From assembly GCA_021201755.1 (NCBI GenBank), contig JAJQEI010000038.1, positions 21,740-85,739 on the forward strand: a stretch of 64,000 nucleotides of DNA, in the 5' to 3' direction. The position numbers and the translations under genes are program-made. The stretch comes from Ruminococcus sp. Its GTDB lineage: Bacteria; Bacillota; Clostridia; Oscillospirales; Ruminococcaceae. Positions within the stretch are counted from its first letter, which is position 1. Every line of letters starts with the position of its first letter. This document shows positions 45,832 to 55,597 of this stretch, piece by piece. Under the pieces are notes generated by a model that was not told the origin of the DNA, made no database searches, and saw only the letters and a list, made by a program, of their open reading frames with translations.

Positions 45832-45863
45832 AATATTTGTACAATATAATATTTGTACAATAT
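45832..45863. repeat. 16-bp perfect tandem repeat with TTGTACAA palindromes
   Basis: AATATTTGTACAATAT occurs twice without a gap. Each copy contains the palindrome TTGTACAA, 16 bp apart. It lies ~65 bp upstream of the pilus operon -35, so it may be an operator. 45566-46060 holds otherwise only the two promoters. Confidence 0.6.
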
Positions 45864-45928
45864 ATACAAAAAAATAGAAGTCGATTTTGTATTTTTCACG
45901 ATTTTTAAGATAAATTTCAGAAAACCCC

Positions 45929-45956
45929 TTGACAAGTGGAAATGCGATAATATAAT
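45929..45956 (+). promoter_or_regulatory. Promoter of the pilus operon
   Basis: TTGACA, 16-bp spacer, TATAAT, about 105 bp before the first gene. Confidence 0.75.
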
Positions 45957-46060
45957 AATTAACAAAGAAGTAACCAAAGAAAAAAAACTGCGAATAAAAA
46001 AATTGCGAATATGCGAATAAAAAAAGAAAAGCGAAATACTTTTCGGAAAGAGGAATCGAT

Positions 46061-46276
46061 ATGATGGATAAAGAGCTGCATAAGCTGCGAAAAACCGAGT
46101 TATTGGAAGTTCTTTTCCAAATCCGAAAAGAGCTGGATGATATGAAAGCGAAGAATGCTGTGCTGGAGGAACGGTTAAAGTCTGCTGAGGACGTTCAGTC
46201 GACTCTGGAAGAAATTTTGGCGGCAGTGAAACCAGAACGGCAGAACGAGGAACAGGTCGATGAAAAAGATGGATGA
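46061..46276 (+). CDS. Small coiled-coil protein at head of pilus operon
   Basis: A 71-aa protein with AGAGG upstream. Almost entirely charged and helical: LHKLRKTELLEVLFQIRKELDDMKAKNAVLEERLKSAE has Leu heptads, then a short acidic tail. It overlaps the signal-peptidase start by 17 bp, so the two are translationally coupled. No known domain. I infer an accessory role in pilus expression or assembly only from position. Confidence 0.7.
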   Translation: MMDKELHKLRKTELLEVLFQIRKELDDMKAKNAVLEERLKSAEDVQSTLEEILAAVKPERQNEEQVDEKDG

Positions 46277-46850
46277 GAACGCAAAGCTCGACTTGCCGAT
46301 GACAGAACAGTTGGAACAAGAGCTGCGGAAACGGAAATATCGCTTTGGATACATAAAGCTTTTGCGAAGTACGATTTCATCGCTGGTTGTTGTGGCGGCA
46401 ATCGCTGTATTGATTTCGATGCTTTTTTTGCCGGTTTTGCGTGTGGTTGGTACAAGTATGACGCCTACGCTGCAAAACCAGGAGCTTGTAGTCTGTAGGA
46501 GAATTGGTGATTTTGAAACCGGCGATATTATTGCATTCTATTTTAATAATAAGGTTTTATTGAAGCGTGTGATTGGCGTTTCTGGCGATGTTATCGATAT
46601 TGACGAAAACGGCACCGTTTATGTCAATGGAGAAGCAATCGACGAACCGTATGTGGACGAAAAAGCTTTAGGCGAGTGTGACATTGAATTGCCATACCAA
46701 GTGCCGGAGGATCGTATTTTTGTGATGGGCGACCATCGTTCCACATCTGTAGACAGTCGCTCTAGTTCCATTGGCTGTGTAGCGGAAGAATTGGTAATTG
46801 GAAAAGTAATTTGGTGTATTTGGCCGCTGGATCAACTTACAGTTTTTTAG
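46260..46850 (+). CDS. Pilus-locus signal peptidase I
   Basis: A 196-aa type I signal peptidase, GAGGAAC upstream. The cytoplasmic N-terminus is followed by one membrane helix (about 36-62), then box B VVGTSMTPTL with the catalytic Ser, box D LLKRVIGVSGDVIDID with the catalytic Lys, and box E FVMGDHRSTSVDSR. A dedicated signal peptidase is typical of Firmicute SpaA-type pilus loci, where it processes or helps assemble the pilins. Intact. Confidence 0.92.
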   Translation: MKKMDENAKLDLPMTEQLEQELRKRKYRFGYIKLLRSTISSLVVVAAIAVLISMLFLPVLRVVGTSMTPTLQNQELVVCRRIGDFETGDIIAFYFNNKVLLKRVIGVSGDVIDIDENGTVYVNGEAIDEPYVDEKALGECDIELPYQVPEDRIFVMGDHRSTSVDSRSSSIGCVAEELVIGKVIWCIWPLDQLTVF

Positions 46851-46896
46851 AATGTCAGAGTGACAATGTTTTTCGCAAGAAAGGAGGAGAATTCTC

Positions 46897-49800
46897 ATGC
46901 AAAATTGGGATCAAAAGGCAAGTAATTATTTACAAAATCATCGTCAGAAAAAATGGTATACGTTTGTGGCGTTGTTGCTGGCTGTGGTTGTGGCTTTTAC
47001 TGTGTGTAGCAGCTTGATTATGCCTGCGATTAGTGCAACGGACGAAAATGAAGTGACGAATTCTTCTAATGCGCTTAGAGCAACTTCTACGGATAGCTAT
47101 TTTACTGAGGTTGTTGGTTCAGAACCAAGTGGTGCATATAACTTTTCAAGTAATGTTACTTCACTCACGATGACGGATGTGACAATTGAAGATGGTGTAC
47201 AGTATGCGAATTTTACAATTATGTATACTAATATAACCCAGAATGATGTGAATAGCACCCAAGCATATATTTATATCAAATTGCCAGAAGATATTAAAGT
47301 GGAAATTGATTATTATGGAGTGGACTGTAAAGTTTACGAGACATCTGATGCTTGGCTGAGTCAGGAAAGTACTGGTGTTGTCGGCTATTATTCCATTGAT
47401 ATGGAAACAGGCTTGCTTGTGATTATGTTCACGAACGCATATCTAAGCTTCCTTGCAAATCAGGGTTCCATGTCTGGTCAAATTTCTTTTAATGGTCATG
47501 TAAATCGGGGCGATACAGTAGACGGGGATGTGACAGTTTCGATTGGAAGTGCGGAGCTTACCATCAAATTTGACGACGAGCCGGTGACACTCTTCAAGAC
47601 TGCTGTGGCGTCAGACGATACGGATGCGACTCCAACGGTGACTTGGACGGTAACAATCGAAAATCCCGGACCATATACAGATTTGAAAGATAGTACATTA
47701 CAGGATGATATGTTAAAAGGCGTTGATGCTCTGTCTATCACTGCAACAAAAGATGGGGAAACGAAAACATATTCTACTAGTGATCTTGGTACATTTGAAT
47801 CTTCTACCGGCACGTTCACTTTTAATGAGAGTGCCAGCGAGTATGACGATATAACGTTTACCTACACCACAACAGCGAGTGCAGCTGAATTAGAAAGTGG
47901 AACGAGCGAGAATAAAGCGACGCTGACGGTAAAAGACAATAGTTACACAGATGGTAATAATACAATCACAGACGGAGCAGAAGTCACGTGGCAATCAACA
48001 AATGTGAAGATTGAAAAGTCTGGTATTCCCTCTTATGAAATTGAGGGAGAAGATGGTGAGACAGGTTATATCCTCTGGACAGTAAATCTCAGCCGTCTTT
48101 ATGGATATTCTCTGAATGGCTACACCTTAGCTGATAGTATGTTAGGCGATGCAACAATTGTCAGCGTTCAAGACAGTGACGGAAATAACGTTAATTATAC
48201 AACAGGCAGTGGCAGTCTTACAATTGGTAGGGATACCGACAATGTAATAATTACATATAAGACCACGGCAAGCGGTGATAATGATTATACGAATAATGCG
48301 AGCGTGACACCGCCGAATGAAAATGAGGGCGACACTGAAACAAGCACTTCTGAAAAAGTAGAGTATGACGATACTTCGCTTGTCACCGTTGACAAAGCTG
48401 GAAACGGTTACACAGAGTCTTCCGTAAAGTGGAAAATCACTTTGGATGCAACGAACAACGTAAATTATCAAGGTGACCTAGATGGCTATGTGATTTCAGA
48501 CTCGAGTTTGACGGAGGATGTTCTGGCAAATGCAACAATCTACGCTTATAACAACGGTTCGTCAGTTAGTATATCGAATCTTTTGAAATCGAATAGTGAT
48601 GGCACATTCACTGTCAACGGCACTGTGGATAAGGTTATTATCGAATACGAAGTGGACTTGACGGATACACAAATGTCAAGTCGACTGGATGGCGAACTGA
48701 CCATTACAAATGAAGTAGAAGTCACCGATCCAGATGGCGAGACGGATGAGGACGAAGATTCGCAGACGTTGTTGAAGCTGACCAACGCCGTCACAAAGAC
48801 GTTGAACTCCAGTAATGTGACAACTGAGGGCAAGTTTAATTATAATAGTCCGTTCGCTAATGGAGAGACAGAAACACAGACGCTTTCTTGGACAGTCGAG
48901 ATCGACAAGTATGACGGCTTTAGCGGAAGCTCAAAAGCATATGTAGACATTTTGAGTGCAACGGGCAGCAGTACCCATTATATCACATCAGATACCGCCA
49001 ATATTGTGGTGTATGCGAAAACTGCAACGGGCAGTTATAGTGTACTGAGTACAGATAATTATACCATAAAATATTACAAGGGAGAAGACGAGGTTACCGA
49101 TGGTAGTGAAGCGACAAGCTTCCAAATCGTGTTCAATTTCAGTGTGGATGAAGCGAATTATATTTATGTAAAAATTACGTACAACACGACAGCGGACACT
49201 TCGACTGTTACCAATGGCAGCAGTGCTTCTTTCTCCAATACGGCATCCTTTGATTCGGTTAGCGCAGATGGCGGTTCTTTCACATTCGAGAGAACAATGC
49301 CGGAAGTACCGACAATTTCAGTTACAGCCAATAAATCTTGGGTCAATGCCAATACGAGTCAATATACAAATGTTACGCTCTTGCTCCAATATAAAAAAGG
49401 AACAGATGGGGAATGGACAACATATACAGCGGATGGCGTGATAAATCCTATGACAGTTTTTGTATCAGATACCATGATGCAAACTTGGGATAATTTACCA
49501 CAGTATACCGCAGACGATGACCAGACACCATACTACTATCGGGTTGTGGAGTTGGACAGCAATAGTAATGCTGTTGAAAACGGCGGCACAAACGGCGAAT
49601 TTGTGGTAAGCTACGACAGCAACTATACTTCCGGTATCAACAGTACCGGGACACTGACAGTCACGAACACTTGGACAAAGATGAATCTAGAGGTGAATAA
49701 GCTGTGGTACGGTGACTCGGCAGAGAATCGCCCGACAAGCATCACCGTAAAATTGCAATATCGAATCAAGGGTTCAGACGAGTGGACAGATGTAGATGGC

Positions 49801-52800
49801 AGCAGTCAGACTATAACAAAACAAAATGATGGCAGCTTTTCTTCTGCTTCGTGGACGAGATTGGATCGATTCGATGAAAACGGCTACGCAATTTATTATC
49901 GTGCAGTAGAAGCGGAGGCAGTCGCTAATTATAACGAATCGGACGACAGTACCGGTATCAATACAAGCGGCACGAGTACTATTACAAATACGTATACGCT
50001 GATGAGCTTGACGGTGGATAAACAGTGGTCCAACGACGATGGTTATGAAAGTAGCCGACCGAGTTCGATTACTTTTAAGCTGCAATACAAAATAGGCTCA
50101 AACGGCGAATGGACGGATGTAGACACAAGCTATTTGAGTGGATACAGTGATATTACCGTCTTAAAAGGTAGTGATAACGAATACGACATGAGTTTGGCAA
50201 CATGGGAGAATCTACCGAAATTTGATGAGAGTGGAAACAAAATCTATTATCGTGCGGTAGAGACGACTACTGACAGCAGCTACACAGCGACATATAACAA
50301 CACAGGCATACATTCCAGTGGTTCATTTACTATTACCAACGTGTACAATTATATTTCCATCACGGCACAAAAAGTATGGCAGGACAGCAAAGGTTCGACG
50401 ATTAGTGCACCGACGAGTGTGAGCCTACAGTACACGCTGAAGTATCGTGTGGGAACAAGTGGCGAATGGGAGACTGCAATGAGTGTTTCTGCTGAAACCA
50501 ATGGGAATACAGCGGAAGTGACGGTTTCTTATGATTCGACTACATTAAGTTATCCGAGTGTGACTTGGTATCACTTACCAAAAATAAATGACAATGGCGA
50601 CACCATTTATTATACCGTGGAAGAAACGGCAATCGATGGTTACACTTCGTCGTCGAGTGCAAGCAAAAACGGTTTGAACAACTCCGGCACAATTACCATC
50701 ACCAACAAAGAGAAACCCGTTTATGCAAAGTATGCGATGCCAATAAAAGCATTTGAATATATTAACACTGGAATAGGATGGGGTGAAATTACTGACACGG
50801 GGGTGGATTATTCATCAGGTGCTGTGACGAATGCAATTACTTCTATTGAACTAGACGATTTGATAACCGTTACTGTAGATAACGTGGAGTGTTATTTGAT
50901 AAAATGGTGTGTTATTATCAACGAAACAGAAAATGAGGCTTATTTTGTTGACTATTTGCCAGAGGGATCTTCTTTATATGTAAATTCTCCGGATTATGGT
51001 ATAGTATTAAAGTATAGTGGAAATGAACCTAGTGAAGTTTCGACTTGGTCAAATTTTTATTATCAATATGATTCAAGTACTAATATCATTACATTTAATA
51101 TGGGTACAAATATAGAGTACTTCACCTATTTCACGGCAGTTTCGAAATCGACCATAGACGCAGCCTTAAAAGCGGACGGCACATATTCCCTTACGAATAC
51201 CATTATGAGAAGTGACGACTCAAACGGACAAGAAGCGACCCTCACCATTAAGGAAGGCGAGGAAGGTGTATTAAACAAGTCATATAATGATCAGAACATC
51301 AATGGTTATACGGGTAAGGCGCAGTATAGCTTGATTGTCAATCCGACAGGGATGCAGCTTTCTTTGGACGATACCATTATAATTACGGACATTTTCGAAA
51401 TCACCGGCTATCAGCCAAGCGGAGGCGATTTGGTTGCGGGGAGTGACTTAATTGATGCGATTTTATTTTCTGTAAAAGTGGAAGAACTGGACAGCGGAAA
51501 CGTCACCCGAACCCTTTCCGCTTCGGAATACTCCTATTTGGTGAATACTGAGGTGGTAGAGAAAACGAAAATAACTGATTGTATGGTAAATTTTTATTCT
51601 TCTTATCAAGGTTATTATTATTCATGTGGGGATAATACATGGGATAGTATGACATTATTTTATGCTGGAGAAGTGATTATTGTCGAAGTCGAAGGAATAG
51701 CTGGGGCTTCTGTGAGTCCAATGAAGATAAGTGATGCAGAAAAATTTAATATTATGGCACTTGACACAGTATATGACAGCGAAGGAAAAGCGAGGATACA
51801 AATTGAAATTTTGACTGATTTCACAGGTCAAATTGGAATCAATACCGCAAATGCAACTAGTATGAATATCACAACAGAATCTGCTACTCTCACGACAGTG
51901 ACAGAGGTGACCCAAACCGTTCTAACTATCACCGTTCCAGATGAAATGGCACTACAGATTAGTTATTCTTACAATCTAGTGACAAATAGCAATACAATGG
52001 AAATTGATAAATCCATTACGGAAATAGGCGTTCGGTCGCCGGAGGGTTCTACCATCTACATGACAAACACAGCGTCTATGTCCACACAGGATGGAGATGG
52101 CTATGACGAAGTAGATGAATTTGGACTGATGATAGAAAATTCCAATGCACTTATTTATACGCCGGAAAAACCAAAAATTAATAAAGTAGATGTAGGCAAC
52201 TACTCTATCAGCGAACTCACCGCTACCTTTAAGTTGGCGAAGTGGGATGCTGTAAATTTAAAGTGGGTTTATGCGACGAGCTTTGAATATGATGACACGA
52301 ACCAAATCTACACAATCGTTTATGGTGATAACGGCTCGGATGCAGTGGAGTCCACCAAAACGGAAACGGTGGAGGGTGTAGAAACAACATACACTTATAT
52401 GCCGAGTAGTGCGGCAGATTTAGAAGTGACAACATCATACAATATACAGTTCGCTGACAACACGCTCTATAAGCTTGTGGAAATTTCTGCACCGAGTGGG
52501 TATATACAACCGATTTTTGTATCTACGGATGAAACTTCTTTGGAGTCGCTGAAAGATTTCACGTATTACTTCATGTACAACAACAACGACACAGAAGGAA
52601 CTTATTCACTGCCGAGCGACGTGGACACAGACGACATCATGACGATTATGGGACATGGTTCTGTCACAATTCCGAACTATAACCAGATTGACGTCAGTGT
52701 GACGAAGTCATGGACAACAGATCCGGGTGATGAGAATGCGTCGGTTACAGTAACACTTTATTATTCCAAAAATAAATCCTTGTCGTTACCGAATGATGCA

Positions 52801-55572
52801 GTGATTGTATCCAGCAGTACACTGGAAGATTTACCAGACGATTTCTCCAGTACAGCGACACTAAGTAGTTCCAACGACTGGACGGTAACTTGGGAAGATC
52901 TCCCGAACGGTTTGGACGGTGTACCGATTTATTATTACGTTGTGGAAACATCCTATAATATAGAAGGCGAAACAACCAATGTAAATACTGACGGAACGTC
53001 TGAAGGCGATTATAAACCGACTTATGCCAACGAGGGACTCAACCAAAGTGGCACGGTTACTATCATAAACTCGAAAGGTTTGACAATCGAGAAGGTCTGG
53101 AAAAATTCAGATAAGACAATTAAGACGTCGGACATTCCGGTAGACAGTATTACATACAACCTTTACGGTGTGGACAGCAGCGGCAATCAAACTTTGATTT
53201 ATACTGGTACGCTGACAAAAGGTAACGACTGGCAGGAAACCTTGACAGAAGTGCAGCTGAATAACACAAATACCACTTATGTTTCCTACAAAGTAGAAGA
53301 AGTGTTGTCCAGTGATGATCAAATTGCATTATATGGCTATGTAACAAGCTATATCAGCAGCCTGAATGGTTCAAGCGGTATTATGCAGATTATCAACACG
53401 GATACCACACCGATAAGCGTTAATGTTACGGTGAATAAAGAATGGGGCGATGGTGCAGATGAACATACAAGTGATTCGATTACCGCAACGCTCTACCAGT
53501 CCGTGGGAACGTTGACAACGGCGCAGATTGAAAACCTAGGTACAGAATCGCAGGATTCAAGTGCGGTGAAGTATGAAGCCGAGGGTGTCGACACAATTGT
53601 AACATTGGATGCGGCAAACAGTTGGACGTATACTTGGGAGGATTTACCTTATTCGAATGATGACAGACAGCGTTATTACTACTACGCTGTGGAGAATAGT
53701 TCGGTGGAGGGTTATGAAGTCAGCTACTCGAAAGTGGATAAAGCTACAACGCAAACCATTAACATCAAGAATAGTCTTCCGAAGAGCTTGAAAGTGACGA
53801 AAAATTGGGAAAATCAAGACGGTGAAACGATTACCGCAGGTACAGATGCCGTTGAGGTGGACGTATATCGAAAGTCGCTTTCCACTACGACTACTACGAC
53901 AACAAGCGAGGGAACGACAACGACTACCACGACGAGTTCGAGTTCGAAAACGATTAAAGTTATGCCTTTGGGTGACTCAATCACAAATGGATTTGGTTCT
54001 GGAAATGGGAATGGGTATCGTCCTTATTTGTCCTATGCGTTGAGTCAGACTTATGGATATAATGTCAGCTTAGTGGGTTCTGGTTCTTGGTCGTCTTCAT
54101 CTACCATATACACATTTGATGATAATGGGTCACAAACAAGTAGTTTTTCTTATTTCTATACAGATGGTTCGGTTTCAACCGTTGGTTGGACGATTGATAA
54201 TTTGGTTACTGCTCTGTCTGAAGGCGGAAACAATGCAAATGCGATTTCAACTCAAAATCCTGATGTGATTGTGTTGATGATTGGTACAAATGATATTATG
54301 AATGCAAGCAGGACAGGTGGAAGCGTGTTGTCGGTTGATGAATACACTAGTCGGTATAAAATGCTTTTAGATTTGATTTACACACAGCAAACAAATGCAC
54401 AAGTACTGATTATGAGTCCAACGCCAATTATTGGTGGAACTGGAACAGTGGGAGACTGGATGGATCAAAGTCTTTTGGATCAGAACACGGCAAATGCGAT
54501 TTCAGCTATTAAGTCGTTGGTTGATACCTATACAACAGATGGAAAGACATTGAAATACATCGATATGAATTCGTACTTCCTGAGTTTTACGGATTACACA
54601 GCATTATTGAGCGACTATTGTCATCCGAACGAGTATGGCTATAGTGTCATGGGTACTTATTTGGCAGCACAAGTAAACGCCTTTTTGACGGGAACAGAAG
54701 TTGATGATTCATCGTCTTCTTCCACCACCGAAGATACCACAATTGACGGTTTGCCGAGTGATTTCTACAGCGAAGATAACACAGTCAACACAGATGTTTA
54801 CGAATATGTGAAGATAGTAACCTTGACAGAAAGCGGCAGTTGGTCACAAACTCTGACAGGACTGGACAGTGATTATGCTTATTATGTGGTGGAGAAAACA
54901 TCACTAGGGGGCTGGACGGTGACGTATGACGACAACGGGCAAGTACCTAAAGACGACGTGACAAATGAAATGATTATCACCAACACCCAACAAACTACTT
55001 CCATCAACATAGCTAAAACATGGTCAGACAGCAGTGACCACAGCGGCGACACAGTAACAATGAACGTCTACCGTTCGACAGATCCGAACGATGTACCTAA
55101 ACAGGTGCAAATCCTGACACTTTCGAACAACAGTGCGACGGTGATGGTCAACTACACCGCAACCATCACAGGGAGCAACATCTTGACAGAAGCTACCAGT
55201 GCATATTACTACACTTCTGTGACGCTGGATGCAAAGGGCGACTGGAATGCAACGCTCTCGAATCTACCGGTTTATGACGCAGATGGAAACACATATTACT
55301 ATTGGGTAGAAGAAGCTTCCCTCAGCGGTTACACCGCAGCTTATAGCTACAGCGACGGGGAAAATACAACGTTTATTGATGCTGCGACAGCAAGTAAAAA
55401 TAATACAGGCACAATTCAAATCGAGAACACCCGGGTGGAGGATTCCATCACCACGATGCCTGAGACCGGCGGCAAAGGTACAGCGTGGTACATCTTATTC
55501 GGCGGTGCAGTCTTTATCATCGCCCTCGCCGGATCACACGTAAAGCACGGCGGAGAATCCGTGCATGACTAA
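46897..55572 (+). CDS. Giant LPxTG-like adhesin with nine Cna_B domains and a nested SGNH hydrolase domain
   Basis: A 2891-aa surface protein, AAGGAGG upstream. A signal peptide with a long N-region ends near ISA (about 46). Residues ~60-780 are beta-rich adhesin/isopeptide-type domains (TVTWTVTIENPGPYTDLKD and relatives). Cna_B repeats, each opening with a VxKxW-like strand, start near 804, 928, 1035, 1152, 1932, 2061, 2178, 2298 and 2704. A different central region occupies ~1280-1900. Inside the eighth Cna_B domain, between strands DAVEVDVYRK and VKIVTLTESGSWSQTL and flanked by Thr/Ser linkers, lies an SGNH/GDSL hydrolase (~2355-2600) with VMPLGDSIT, MIGTNDI and DYCHPNE. The sorting signal is MPETGG (~2854), then a helix and a basic tail. 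Probably the pilus tip. No disruption in 8.7 kb. Confidence 0.92.
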   Translation: MQNWDQKASNYLQNHRQKKWYTFVALLLAVVVAFTVCSSLIMPAISATDENEVTNSSNALRATSTDSYFTEVVGSEPSGAYNFSSNVTSLTMTDVTIEDGVQYANFTIMYTNITQNDVNSTQAYIYIKLPEDIKVEIDYYGVDCKVYETSDAWLSQESTGVVGYYSIDMETGLLVIMFTNAYLSFLANQGSMSGQISFNGHVNRGDTVDGDVTVSIGSAELTIKFDDEPVTLFKTAVASDDTDATPTVTWTVTIENPGPYTDLKDSTLQDDMLKGVDALSITATKDGETKTYSTSDLGTFESSTGTFTFNESASEYDDITFTYTTTASAAELESGTSENKATLTVKDNSYTDGNNTITDGAEVTWQSTNVKIEKSGIPSYEIEGEDGETGYILWTVNLSRLYGYSLNGYTLADSMLGDATIVSVQDSDGNNVNYTTGSGSLTIGRDTDNVIITYKTTASGDNDYTNNASVTPPNENEGDTETSTSEKVEYDDTSLVTVDKAGNGYTESSVKWKITLDATNNVNYQGDLDGYVISDSSLTEDVLANATIYAYNNGSSVSISNLLKSNSDGTFTVNGTVDKVIIEYEVDLTDTQMSSRLDGELTITNEVEVTDPDGETDEDEDSQTLLKLTNAVTKTLNSSNVTTEGKFNYNSPFANGETETQTLSWTVEIDKYDGFSGSSKAYVDILSATGSSTHYITSDTANIVVYAKTATGSYSVLSTDNYTIKYYKGEDEVTDGSEATSFQIVFNFSVDEANYIYVKITYNTTADTSTVTNGSSASFSNTASFDSVSADGGSFTFERTMPEVPTISVTANKSWVNANTSQYTNVTLLLQYKKGTDGEWTTYTADGVINPMTVFVSDTMMQTWDNLPQYTADDDQTPYYYRVVELDSNSNAVENGGTNGEFVVSYDSNYTSGINSTGTLTVTNTWTKMNLEVNKLWYGDSAENRPTSITVKLQYRIKGSDEWTDVDGSSQTITKQNDGSFSSASWTRLDRFDENGYAIYYRAVEAEAVANYNESDDSTGINTSGTSTITNTYTLMSLTVDKQWSNDDGYESSRPSSITFKLQYKIGSNGEWTDVDTSYLSGYSDITVLKGSDNEYDMSLATWENLPKFDESGNKIYYRAVETTTDSSYTATYNNTGIHSSGSFTITNVYNYISITAQKVWQDSKGSTISAPTSVSLQYTLKYRVGTSGEWETAMSVSAETNGNTAEVTVSYDSTTLSYPSVTWYHLPKINDNGDTIYYTVEETAIDGYTSSSSASKNGLNNSGTITITNKEKPVYAKYAMPIKAFEYINTGIGWGEITDTGVDYSSGAVTNAITSIELDDLITVTVDNVECYLIKWCVIINETENEAYFVDYLPEGSSLYVNSPDYGIVLKYSGNEPSEVSTWSNFYYQYDSSTNIITFNMGTNIEYFTYFTAVSKSTIDAALKADGTYSLTNTIMRSDDSNGQEATLTIKEGEEGVLNKSYNDQNINGYTGKAQYSLIVNPTGMQLSLDDTIIITDIFEITGYQPSGGDLVAGSDLIDAILFSVKVEELDSGNVTRTLSASEYSYLVNTEVVEKTKITDCMVNFYSSYQGYYYSCGDNTWDSMTLFYAGEVIIVEVEGIAGASVSPMKISDAEKFNIMALDTVYDSEGKARIQIEILTDFTGQIGINTANATSMNITTESATLTTVTEVTQTVLTITVPDEMALQISYSYNLVTNSNTMEIDKSITEIGVRSPEGSTIYMTNTASMSTQDGDGYDEVDEFGLMIENSNALIYTPEKPKINKVDVGNYSISELTATFKLAKWDAVNLKWVYATSFEYDDTNQIYTIVYGDNGSDAVESTKTETVEGVETTYTYMPSSAADLEVTTSYNIQFADNTLYKLVEISAPSGYIQPIFVSTDETSLESLKDFTYYFMYNNNDTEGTYSLPSDVDTDDIMTIMGHGSVTIPNYNQIDVSVTKSWTTDPGDENASVTVTLYYSKNKSLSLPNDAVIVSSSTLEDLPDDFSSTATLSSSNDWTVTWEDLPNGLDGVPIYYYVVETSYNIEGETTNVNTDGTSEGDYKPTYANEGLNQSGTVTIINSKGLTIEKVWKNSDKTIKTSDIPVDSITYNLYGVDSSGNQTLIYTGTLTKGNDWQETLTEVQLNNTNTTYVSYKVEEVLSSDDQIALYGYVTSYISSLNGSSGIMQIINTDTTPISVNVTVNKEWGDGADEHTSDSITATLYQSVGTLTTAQIENLGTESQDSSAVKYEAEGVDTIVTLDAANSWTYTWEDLPYSNDDRQRYYYYAVENSSVEGYEVSYSKVDKATTQTINIKNSLPKSLKVTKNWENQDGETITAGTDAVEVDVYRKSLSTTTTTTTSEGTTTTTTTSSSSKTIKVMPLGDSITNGFGSGNGNGYRPYLSYALSQTYGYNVSLVGSGSWSSSSTIYTFDDNGSQTSSFSYFYTDGSVSTVGWTIDNLVTALSEGGNNANAISTQNPDVIVLMIGTNDIMNASRTGGSVLSVDEYTSRYKMLLDLIYTQQTNAQVLIMSPTPIIGGTGTVGDWMDQSLLDQNTANAISAIKSLVDTYTTDGKTLKYIDMNSYFLSFTDYTALLSDYCHPNEYGYSVMGTYLAAQVNAFLTGTEVDDSSSSSTTEDTTIDGLPSDFYSEDNTVNTDVYEYVKIVTLTESGSWSQTLTGLDSDYAYYVVEKTSLGGWTVTYDDNGQVPKDDVTNEMIITNTQQTTSINIAKTWSDSSDHSGDTVTMNVYRSTDPNDVPKQVQILTLSNNSATVMVNYTATITGSNILTEATSAYYYTSVTLDAKGDWNATLSNLPVYDADGNTYYYWVEEASLSGYTAAYSYSDGENTTFIDAATASKNNTGTIQIENTRVEDSITTMPETGGKGTAWYILFGGAVFIIALAGSHVKHGGESVHD

Positions 55573-55597
55573 ATTTATTACAAAGGAGTTTTACATT

